Positions 8,842 through 15,759 of a stretch of 64,000 bases of DNA are shown one piece after another. Both the position numbers and the translations under genes were made by a program. The notes beneath the pieces were generated by a model. The model had not been told where the DNA came from. It worked only from the letters and a program-made list of their open reading frames with translations, and did not search any database. Within the stretch, counting starts at the first letter, position 1. Every line of letters starts with the position of its first letter. Origin of the DNA: Mitsuaria sp. PDC51 (GTDB lineage Bacteria > Pseudomonadota > Gammaproteobacteria > Burkholderiales > Burkholderiaceae_C); the NCBI RefSeq assembly GCF_900113225.1, contig NZ_FOZE01000001.1, positions 2,046,001-2,110,000 of the forward strand. The letters are read 5' to 3'.

Positions 8842-9321
8842 ATGACGATCGACGCCAATCTGAAGTTCGCCGGAGTCGAAGGCGAATCCACCCACAAGGA
8901 CCACAAGGGCGAGATTGATCTGCTCGCCTGGTCGTGGGATGTGCGTCAGGAAAGCACCGCCGCCGCCGGCACCGGTTCCGGCAAGGGCAAGGGCATTCCC
9001 GGCCAGTTCGTGTTCGCGCACTACTACGACAAGGCGTCCCCGGTGCTGGCCAAGGCCTGCGCCTCGGGCAAGCACTTCGACCAGGCCGTCCTGACCTGCC
9101 GCAAGGCCGGCGAAGGCCAGCAGGACTTCCTGAAGGTCACGCTGAAGCAGGTGCTGGTGACCAACGTCGCCCCGTCGGCCTCCGCCGGTGGCGAGATCAG
9201 CGAGAGCGTGGCCCTGTCGTACGCGGACATCGAGTTCGAGTACAAGGCCCAAGACGCCAAGGGCGGCCTGGGCGGCGCGGTCAAGTTCGGCTGGAACGTG
9301 GCCACGACCGAAACCCGTTGA
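8842..9321 (+). CDS. hcp: Hcp (TssD), T6SS tube protein
   Basis: 159 aa, the usual Hcp length. Hallmarks are the N-terminal FAGVEGESTHKDHKGEIDLL, the acidic/aromatic strand LLAWSWDVRQ, QDFLKVTLKQVLVTNV, and the C-terminal YADIEFEYKAQDAKGGLGG. Hcp forms stacked hexameric rings that are fired into target cells and can carry small effectors in the lumen. The ribosome site AGGAG precedes the ATG. The gene is bracketed by RNA dyads upstream and a strong hairpin downstream, fitting its need for very high expression relative to neighbours. Confidence 0.96.
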   Translation: MTIDANLKFAGVEGESTHKDHKGEIDLLAWSWDVRQESTAAAGTGSGKGKGIPGQFVFAHYYDKASPVLAKACASGKHFDQAVLTCRKAGEGQQDFLKVTLKQVLVTNVAPSASAGGEISESVALSYADIEFEYKAQDAKGGLGGAVKFGWNVATTETR

Positions 9322-9328
9322 TCGGCGG

Positions 9329-9350
9329 GGCGCCGGTGCGAGCCGGCGCC
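9329..9350 (+). terminator. Strong hairpin just after hcp
   Basis: GGCGCCGG (9329-9336) and CCGGCGCC (9343-9350) form a perfect 8-bp GC stem with a 6-base loop, 7 bases after the hcp stop, followed by TTCCGTT. It may be a partial terminator or an mRNA 3' stabiliser separating abundant hcp message from the downstream genes. Confidence 0.5.
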
Positions 9351-9469
9351 TTCCGTTCGCGGATCCGCGGCGCGACGGCCCCTGGCCGGCCGCGCCGCGC
9401 TCGGACAACGCATGACGGTGCGCCGCCTGGCGCGCACGCCGTCATCCGTTGTCCATGCCGGAGCGAAAG

Positions 9470-9970
9470 ATGAATCCGATGACCAGCGGCGGCGCGACCA
9501 GCGCCGACATGTACCTGGACCTGTCGCTCAAGCGGGCGGGCAAGGTCAAGGGCGAATCCACCTCGGCGGGCCACGCCGGCGACGTCGTCGTGCGCGGCTT
9601 CAGCTGGGGCGTGGGCGCCGCCGGCGATGCGGTGGCGGGCCAGCAGACCGGCCGCCGCAGCTATCGCCAGCTCACGATCACCAAGGACCTGGACAGCGCC
9701 AGCACCGCGCTGATGAGCGCGGTGGCGACCAACGACGAGGTCAAGTCCGCCAAGCTCTACCTGCGCAAGGCGGGCGGCGCGCAGGAGGACTACTTCTGCC
9801 TGACGCTGGAGAAGGCCCGCATCGCTTCCTACGACATCGACTGCGATGCCGACGGCGCGCCGGTCGAGCGCATCGCGATGAGCTTCCAGAAGGTCTCCAT
9901 CGAGTACCGGACCCAGAACGCCAAGGGCGCGATGGGCGGCACCCACACCTTCGACGACGACCTGACCTGA
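9470..9970 (+). CDS. Second Hcp-like protein
   Basis: 166 aa from the ATG at 9470, which has GGAG at a 6-base spacing; TTG 9449 and ATG 9455 are in frame but lack a ribosome site. It follows the Hcp plan: DMYLDLSLKRAGKVKGESTS, VVVRGFSWGVG, then SAKLYLRKAGGAQEDYFCLTLEKA and VSIEYRTQNAKGAMGG. It is clearly diverged from the Hcp at 8842. It could be an alternative tube subunit, a tube cap or a specialised effector carrier; the sequence does not decide. tagJ follows 72 bases downstream. Confidence 0.85.
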   Translation: MNPMTSGGATSADMYLDLSLKRAGKVKGESTSAGHAGDVVVRGFSWGVGAAGDAVAGQQTGRRSYRQLTITKDLDSASTALMSAVATNDEVKSAKLYLRKAGGAQEDYFCLTLEKARIASYDIDCDADGAPVERIAMSFQKVSIEYRTQNAKGAMGGTHTFDDDLT

Positions 9971-10042
9971 CCGGCCCGTTCCCGCGCGGCGGGCGAGGGC
10001 GGGTCTGCACCCCAACAACGACGAGATGTCACGGAGCATGCG

Positions 10043-10843
10043 ATGAGCGCAGTGCAGGAACTGCTGGCGGCGAGCCGCCCGACCGAGGCGCTGGCCGCGG
10101 CGCAGGCGGAGGTCCGGCAGCATCCGCAGGACGCCAAGCTGCGCACGATGCTGTTCCAGCTGCTGGCGGTGACCGGCCAGTGGGCGCGGGCGGCGGCGCA
10201 GTTGGAAGTCTGCGGCGAGCTGGACGCCGGCACGCTGGCGATGGTCAACACCTACCGCGAGGCGCTCAAGTGCGAGCTGGTGCGCGAGGCCGTCTTCGAG
10301 GGCCGCACCACGCCCATGGTGATGGGCGAGCCCGCCGAGTGGGTCGCGAACCTGGTGCATGCGCTCAAGCTCGACCACGACGGCGACGCGGCCGGCGCGC
10401 GGCAGCTGCGCGCGCAGGCGCTGGAGGCCGCGCCGGCCACCGCCGGCACGATCGACGGCCAGGCATTCGAGTGGCTGTGCGACGGCGACTCGCGCCTGGG
10501 CCCGGTGCTGGAGGCCGTGATCAACGGCCGCTACTGCTGGGTGCCGTTCTCCGCGCTGAAGGAAATCCACATCGAGCCGCCGACCGACCTGCGCGACCTG
10601 GTCTGGGCCGCGGCGCACCTGGAGTTCCCCAACGGCGGCGCCTCGGTGGCGCTGATCCCGACGCGCTACCCGCGCAGCGTGGCCTTCGACGACGAACGCG
10701 TCTGGCTGTCGCGCCGCACCGAATGGCAGCCGCTGCCGGGATCGGAGGACGACCAGTACGCCGGCATCGGCCAGCGCGTGCTGATGAGCGACCAAGGCGA
10801 GGCAGGATTGCTGGATGTCCGTCTCATCGAATTGAGGAAGTGA
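10043..10843 (+). CDS. tagJ: TagJ (ImpE/SciE), sheath accessory protein
   Basis: 266 aa. The N-terminal half is TPR-like (LLAASRPTEALAAAQAEVRQHP, LRTMLFQLLAVTGQWARA), followed by the ImpE signature with FEWLCDGDSRLGPVLEAVIN, GRYCWVPFSALKEIHIEPP, and DLVWAAAHLEFPNGG. TagJ binds TssB and influences ClpV recruitment and sheath disassembly; it is found in a subset of T6SS clusters, usually beside hcp and tssE. Its stop codon directly abuts the ATG of the next gene (TGA then ATG at 10844). Confidence 0.92.
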   Translation: MSAVQELLAASRPTEALAAAQAEVRQHPQDAKLRTMLFQLLAVTGQWARAAAQLEVCGELDAGTLAMVNTYREALKCELVREAVFEGRTTPMVMGEPAEWVANLVHALKLDHDGDAAGARQLRAQALEAAPATAGTIDGQAFEWLCDGDSRLGPVLEAVINGRYCWVPFSALKEIHIEPPTDLRDLVWAAAHLEFPNGGASVALIPTRYPRSVAFDDERVWLSRRTEWQPLPGSEDDQYAGIGQRVLMSDQGEAGLLDVRLIELRK

Positions 10844-10960
10844 ATGCCCTGCCGTCCGTCCCGTCCGTTCCTGTCCCGCGCCACCCGGGCGCCATCCGTC
10901 CTGTCCGCTGGCGTGCCGGCCACGGTGTCGCCCGCGGCGTCCCCGCTCCGTTCGATCGCG

Positions 10961-11548
10961 ATGAAGGCGGTCCTGGCCGTGGCCGGGACCATCGTCGCGT
11001 CGTCCGTCCACGCCGACGCGGGATCGATGCCGCCGGCGGCGAAGACCGCGGCGGCCAAGGCCGCGCCCTCCGCGAAGGCGGCCTGGCGCGCGCTGTCGCC
11101 CGAGGCCTGCACGCCGCTGGCCGACGCCGACCGGGCCAAGCTGCCCGCCAGCTGGGCCAAGTACCTCGACGCGGCGCGCCGCTGCGAGCTGGCGGCGCCG
11201 GGCGGCACGCCGCGCGTGGCGCTGATCTCGGTCTTCGCCGAGACCTATTACGCCACCCGCGCCGCTGACGCGCCGTGGGAGGACTTCCCCAAACCGATGC
11301 TGGTCGACCGCGAGTTCCGCTGCGTCGGCGGGCTGCCCGAGCTGTTCCCCTTCGATCAACCGCGGACATTGACGCTGCGCCACGGCCTGTGGCGTGACGG
11401 CGTGCCGCAGGAAATCCGCGTCCATGTCAGCAACCCGGCCGTCGGCGGCGATTACGCGCTGCCGGCGCTGCGTTGGGACGCGGCCGAACACCGTTACCGC
11501 GCAGCGGGCGCCAAGCCGTCCGCGGACTCCCCATGCCCGACATCCTGA
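10961..11548 (+). CDS. Putative periplasmic immunity protein for the adjacent amidase effector
   Basis: 195 aa from the ATG at 10961, which gives a normal signal peptide (MKAVLAVAGTIVASSVHADA). An in-frame ATG at 10844 touching the tagJ stop would add 39 residues and bury the signal, so it is less likely. I do not recognise the mature protein: it has three Cys near LSPEACTPL, ARRCELA and EFRCVGG, and ends in a basic, Pro-rich tail. Its last 16 bases overlap the start of the amidase gene. Periplasmic location, size and tight coupling fit an immunity protein that blocks peptidoglycan cleavage by the effector's own or sister-cell copies. No homology to a named Tai family could be verified. Confidence 0.6.
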   Translation: MKAVLAVAGTIVASSVHADAGSMPPAAKTAAAKAAPSAKAAWRALSPEACTPLADADRAKLPASWAKYLDAARRCELAAPGGTPRVALISVFAETYYATRAADAPWEDFPKPMLVDREFRCVGGLPELFPFDQPRTLTLRHGLWRDGVPQEIRVHVSNPAVGGDYALPALRWDAAEHRYRAAGAKPSADSPCPTS

Positions 11549-12054
11549 ATCCCTCCGCCACCGAACCCGTCACGGCCGCCCAGCTCAAGCAGGTCGCCGA
11601 CGAGGCCTACGAGAAGTACCCCGGCTCCTGCAGCCACGCCGTGTGGCACGTCATCAAGCGCTACATCCCGGACCAGGAGTACCGCACCGCCAATTCGCTG
11701 GTCGCCTTCCTGAAGGCCGACAAGCGCTGGAAGGAGACGCCGGTGTCCGAGCTGGCCGAGCGCGCCAGTCGCGGCGAGCTGATCGTCGGCGGCCTGGTGA
11801 CGCAGCCCAACGGCCACGTGATCGTCGTCTATCCCGGCGCGGCCAAGCCGGCCGGCGGGTATGCCTACACCTCGGGCGGCAAGTCCCAGACCATGCGCGC
11901 CCGCGGCATGTATCCGCTGGCGATGTCGACCTCGCTGGGCGGCTGGGCCGGCGCCAAGAGCAAGGGCGACAAGACGATCTGGGACCCCTGGGCCAACGAC
12001 GGCAAGTTCGCCGAGGTCGTCTTCTGGCGCCTGGACACCGGCGCCGCGAAGTGA
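11533..12054 (+). CDS. Putative T6SS peptidoglycan amidase effector (Tae1/Tse1-like)
   Basis: 173 aa from the ATG at 11533, overlapping the upstream gene by 16 bases. Cys and His of an NlpC/P60-like active site appear in PGSCSHAVWHVI and in TQPNGHVIVVYPG. The order ANSLVAFL, then RGELIVGGL, GHVIVV and finally a W-rich tail resembles P. aeruginosa Tse1 (CSGFV, ANAMVDGL, GFLVIAGL, GHVAVV). Tse1-type enzymes cut the gamma-D-Glu-mDAP bond in the target cell wall. There is no signal peptide, as expected for a T6SS effector. Its position inside the structural operon, between tagJ and tssE, is unusual. Family assignment is by motif reading, not alignment. Confidence 0.7.
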   Translation: MPDILNPSATEPVTAAQLKQVADEAYEKYPGSCSHAVWHVIKRYIPDQEYRTANSLVAFLKADKRWKETPVSELAERASRGELIVGGLVTQPNGHVIVVYPGAAKPAGGYAYTSGGKSQTMRARGMYPLAMSTSLGGWAGAKSKGDKTIWDPWANDGKFAEVVFWRLDTGAAK

Positions 12055-12076
12055 GCGGATCCGCGCCGCGCGAGCC

Positions 12077-12571
12077 ATGACCCAGATCACCCGCGATCGC
12101 CTGCAGCCGGCCCTGCTGGACCGCCTCACCGACGACGATCCCTTCCACCGCGTCGAGGCGGAGGAGCGCCGCGTCATGACCAAGTCGCAGCTGCGCCAGG
12201 CGGTGCTGCGCGACCTGGGCTGGCTGTTCAACGCCATCCAGCCGCTGGGCAAGGCCTGCGACCCGTATGCGCGGGTCGGCGACAGCGTGCTGAACTTCGG
12301 CCTGCCGGCGCTGTCGGGGCAGCTGGCCTCGCGCATCGACGTGCACCTGCTGGAGAAGCAGATCCGCCAGGCCATCCTGCGCTTCGAGCCGCGCATCCTG
12401 CCCGACACGCTCGAGGTCCGCGCGATCGAGACGCAGAGCGTCATGGACACCCACAACGTGATCGAGTTCGACATCCGCGGCCACCTCTGGTCGCAGCCGG
12501 TGCCGCTGGAGATCCTGCTGCGCACGCAGATGGACCTCGAGGCGGGGCAGGTCGAGGTGCGCGAGGGCTGA
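12077..12571 (+). CDS. tssE: TssE, gp25-like baseplate protein
   Basis: 164 aa from the ATG at 12077. The gp25/GPW fold is recognisable: LLDRLTDDDPF, MTKSQLRQAVLRDLGWLFNA, DSVLNFGLPALSG, and the ending EFDIRGHLWSQPVPLEILLR. TssE joins TssF/TssG/TssK in the baseplate that initiates sheath polymerisation. The gene follows the amidase by 22 bases and precedes tssF by 9. Confidence 0.95.
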   Translation: MTQITRDRLQPALLDRLTDDDPFHRVEAEERRVMTKSQLRQAVLRDLGWLFNAIQPLGKACDPYARVGDSVLNFGLPALSGQLASRIDVHLLEKQIRQAILRFEPRILPDTLEVRAIETQSVMDTHNVIEFDIRGHLWSQPVPLEILLRTQMDLEAGQVEVREG

Positions 12572-12580
12572 GGACGCGCG

Positions 12581-14509
12581 ATGGATCCCCGGCTGCTGCG
12601 CCTTTACAACGACGAGCTCGCCCACCTGCGCGAGGTCGGCGCCGAGTTCGCGCGCGACTTCCCCAAGATCGCCGCGCGCCTGGGCCTGGAGGATGCGGAG
12701 GTCGCCGACCCCTATGTCGAGCGGCTGCTGGAGGGTTTCGCTTTCCTGTCGGCGCGGGTGCAGCTCAAGCTCGACGCCGAGCATCCGCGCCTGATCGCCC
12801 ACCTGCTGGAGTCGATCTACCCCAACTTCCTGGCGCCGGTGCCGTCGATGATGATCGCGCGCTTCGGCGTCGATCCGACCGACCCCAACCTCTCCAAGGG
12901 CCACCCGGTGCCGCGGGGCAGCGTGCTGCAGTCCGGCGTGCCGCGCGGCCAGGACACCCGCTGCGAGTTCCGCACCGCCCATGACGTGACGCTGTGGCCG
13001 CTGACGCTGGACGACGTCCAGTACTTCAGCCACGCGCCCGACCTGCCGATGTCGCGCCTGCCCGATGCCGCCGGCAGCCGCGGCGGGCTGCGGCTGCGGC
13101 TCAAGACCGGCGGCGGCATTCCGGTGCGCCAGCTGGGGCTGGACCGGCTCGCGCTCTACCTGAGCGCGCCCGACGAGGTCGCCTATCGCCTGCACGAGCT
13201 GGCGCTGGGCGCGCCGCTGGGCAGCTTCGTCACCGGCGAGGGCATCGACGCCCCCGCGGTGCCGGCGCAGTGGCGGTCCGCGGCCAGCATCCGCCCGCTG
13301 GGCTTCGCGCCGGACGAGGCGCTGTTGCCCGAGACGCATCGCAACTTCTCCGGATGCCGGCTGATGCAGGAGCTGGCCGCGATGCCGCGGCGCTTCCTGT
13401 TCCTCGAGATCGACCAGCTCGCCGAGCGCCTGGCGCGGGTGGAGGGCACGAGCTTCGAGATCGTGCTGTTCTTCAGCCGCGGCGACGGCGCGCTGGAGGC
13501 GATGGTCGACGTGGACAGCGTCTCGCTGCACTGCACGCCGGCGATCAACCTGTTCCCGAAGCGGCTGGACCGCATCCAGCTCGGCACCGGCAGCTGGGAG
13601 TACCACGTCGTCCCGGACCGCACCCGGCCGATGGACTACGAGATCCACAGCCTGCAGTCGGTGACCGGCTACGGGGCCGGGGCGCTGGGCCAGCAGGGCT
13701 TCGAGCCGCTGTACGCGACCTACCACCAGGCGCCGCCCGAGGCGCCCGGCTTCTACACGGTGCGGCGCGAGCCGCGCCTGCTGTCGACGCGCCAGAAGGA
13801 GCAGGGGCCGCGCACCGGCTACATCGGCGACGAGGTCTTCCTGTCGCTGGTCGACCCGCGCCATGCGCCTTATCGCGAGGACATCCGCCAGCTGTCGGTC
13901 TCGGCACTGGTGACCAACCGCGACCTGCCGATGCTGCTGCCGCACAACGGCGCCGGCGCCTGGCGGCTGGACGCGGCGGGCCCGGTGCTCAAGGTCGAGG
14001 CGGTGCATGGCCCGACGCGGCCGGTCAACCGCCAGCCGGTGGGCGAGGCGGGCTGGAGCCTGGTGGGCCTGCTGACGCAGCAGCAACTGCCCTGGGCCGA
14101 CGAGCCGCCCGCGCAGGCCGCGGCGACGCTGCGCCGCCTGCTGGCGCTGTACGGCCCGCCGAGCGATCCGGCCTGGCTGCGCCAGGTGGAGGGCGTCCGG
14201 GGCGTCGATGCGCAACCGGTCGTGCGGCGCCTGCCGTTCACCGGGCCGCTGAGCTTCGGCGCGGGCACCGAGATCACGCTGGAGCTCGACGAGTTGGCCT
14301 TCCAGGGCCACAGCGCCTATCTGTTCGCGAGCGTGCTGGAGCGCTACTTCACCCGCCACGCGGCGATCAACAGCTTCACGCAGCTGAGCCTGCGCACGCC
14401 GCAGCGCGGCCAGGTCAAGCGCTGGGCGCCGCGCATCGGCGGCGATGCCGAGGGCCGCGCGCAGCGCACGGAACGCGACGGACGAGCCTCCCCGGGGAGC
14501 CGTCCATGA
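12581..14509 (+). CDS. tssF: TssF (VasA/ImpG), baseplate protein
   Basis: 642 aa, usual TssF length. It starts LLRLYNDELAHLREVGAEFA, then DFPKIAARLGLEDAEVADPY and VERLLEGFAFLSARVQLKLD, all diagnostic. The end has the family pattern LDELAFQGHSAYLFASVLER. TssF forms the wedge of the baseplate with TssG. Its stop overlaps the tssG start (ATGA at 14506-14509), indicating translational coupling. Confidence 0.97.
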   Translation: MDPRLLRLYNDELAHLREVGAEFARDFPKIAARLGLEDAEVADPYVERLLEGFAFLSARVQLKLDAEHPRLIAHLLESIYPNFLAPVPSMMIARFGVDPTDPNLSKGHPVPRGSVLQSGVPRGQDTRCEFRTAHDVTLWPLTLDDVQYFSHAPDLPMSRLPDAAGSRGGLRLRLKTGGGIPVRQLGLDRLALYLSAPDEVAYRLHELALGAPLGSFVTGEGIDAPAVPAQWRSAASIRPLGFAPDEALLPETHRNFSGCRLMQELAAMPRRFLFLEIDQLAERLARVEGTSFEIVLFFSRGDGALEAMVDVDSVSLHCTPAINLFPKRLDRIQLGTGSWEYHVVPDRTRPMDYEIHSLQSVTGYGAGALGQQGFEPLYATYHQAPPEAPGFYTVRREPRLLSTRQKEQGPRTGYIGDEVFLSLVDPRHAPYREDIRQLSVSALVTNRDLPMLLPHNGAGAWRLDAAGPVLKVEAVHGPTRPVNRQPVGEAGWSLVGLLTQQQLPWADEPPAQAAATLRRLLALYGPPSDPAWLRQVEGVRGVDAQPVVRRLPFTGPLSFGAGTEITLELDELAFQGHSAYLFASVLERYFTRHAAINSFTQLSLRTPQRGQVKRWAPRIGGDAEGRAQRTERDGRASPGSRP

Positions 14510-15759
14510 ACGTGCGCGACGCCGGCGGGTCGGACGACGCCCAGGCGCCGTCCGCCGCGGGAGGCGCGGTACCGGGCGCTGCGGCGGCCGCGAGCGCCGC
14601 GGTCAGCGACGCCGAGGACGCGGGCGCGGAGCCGTCTCCCGCCGCGCTGCTGGCGCGTCGTCCCGCGCGCCGCGGCGAGCACGACGCGGCGCTGCGCGCG
14701 CTCTTCGAGAGCGTGGAGGCGACGCCCTGGGCCCATGACTTCTTCGCGCTGCTGCGCCGCATCGAAGGCCTGACGCCCGATGTGCCGCGGCTGGGGCGCG
14801 GCCTGCGGCCGTCGCAGGAGGCGATCCGGCTGGGTCAGGAGCCCGAGCTGGACTTCGCGCCGGCGGCGCTGGCCAGCCTGACCCGCGGGCAGAACCCCGC
14901 GCCGCGGCTGGGCGTGCGCTTCTTCGGGCTGCTCGGTCCGCAGGGGCCGATGCCGCTGCACCTGACCGAATACACCCGCGAGCGGCTGCATCAGCGCGGC
15001 GACCCGACGCTGAGCCGCTTCCTCGACGTCTTCCATCACCGGCTGCTGCTGCATTTCTACCGCGCCTGGGCCCAGTCCCAGCCCGCGGTGCAGCATGACC
15101 GGCCAGCCACGGACCGTTATGCCGCCTGGCTGGGCGCCGCCACCGGGCTGGACGGCGCGCAGCGGCCGGCGGACTCGCTGCCGCAGACCGCGCGCCTGTT
15201 CCAGGCCGGGCTGCACGGCGGGCGGGCGCAGCACGCCGAGGGGCTGGCCAAGATCCTGTCGCTGCACTTCGGGGTGCCGGTGCGCATCGAGCAGCACGTG
15301 CCGCACTGGCTGCCCGTCGAGGACGGCGAGCGCACGCGGCTGGGCTTCGCGCGCCAGCGGCCGGAGCGCATCGGCCGCGAGCTGCCGCGGCTGGGCGTCG
15401 ACACCGCCTGCGGCAACAAGGCCTGGGACCGGCAGTACCGTTTCCGCGTCGTGCTGGGCCCGCTGACGCTGCGCCAGTACGAGGGCTTCCTGCCCGACGG
15501 CGACGCGTGGCGGCCGCTCAACGACTGGATCCGGCAGTACGTCGGCCACAACCTGCAATGGGAGCTGCAGCCGGTGCTGCGCCGCGACGAGGTGCCCGCC
15601 GCGGCGCTGAGCGGCCGCGCGCGCCTGGGCTTCACGTCCTGGACCGGCCGCTCGGGCGGCCGTCCGCATCGTCACGACCGGGGCGACCTGCACCTGCATC
15701 CGCGACAGCGGGTGAAGGGACGGGCCACGCCACCGGCATCACAGGGAGCATCGTCATGA
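14506..15759 (+). CDS. tssG: TssG (VasB/ImpH), baseplate protein
   Basis: 417 aa. After an Ala-rich 55-residue N-terminal extension the domain is clear: WAHDFFALLRRIEGL, RLGRGLRPSQEAIRLGQEPE, LGVRFFGLLGPQGPMPLHLT, and HHRLLLHFYRAW. TssG pairs with two TssF in the baseplate wedge. It overlaps tssF by ATGA and tssH by ATGA (15756-15759), so tssF, tssG and tssH are translationally coupled. The C-terminal tail is His/Arg-rich. Confidence 0.95.
   Translation: MNVRDAGGSDDAQAPSAAGGAVPGAAAAASAAVSDAEDAGAEPSPAALLARRPARRGEHDAALRALFESVEATPWAHDFFALLRRIEGLTPDVPRLGRGLRPSQEAIRLGQEPELDFAPAALASLTRGQNPAPRLGVRFFGLLGPQGPMPLHLTEYTRERLHQRGDPTLSRFLDVFHHRLLLHFYRAWAQSQPAVQHDRPATDRYAAWLGAATGLDGAQRPADSLPQTARLFQAGLHGGRAQHAEGLAKILSLHFGVPVRIEQHVPHWLPVEDGERTRLGFARQRPERIGRELPRLGVDTACGNKAWDRQYRFRVVLGPLTLRQYEGFLPDGDAWRPLNDWIRQYVGHNLQWELQPVLRRDEVPAAALSGRARLGFTSWTGRSGGRPHRHDRGDLHLHPRQRVKGRATPPASQGASS

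Noticed and set aside
12994..15759. 921-aa frame joining tssG to upstream sequence
   Set aside because: The part before 14506 is the shadow of tssF; tssG begins at the ATG that overlaps the tssF stop.
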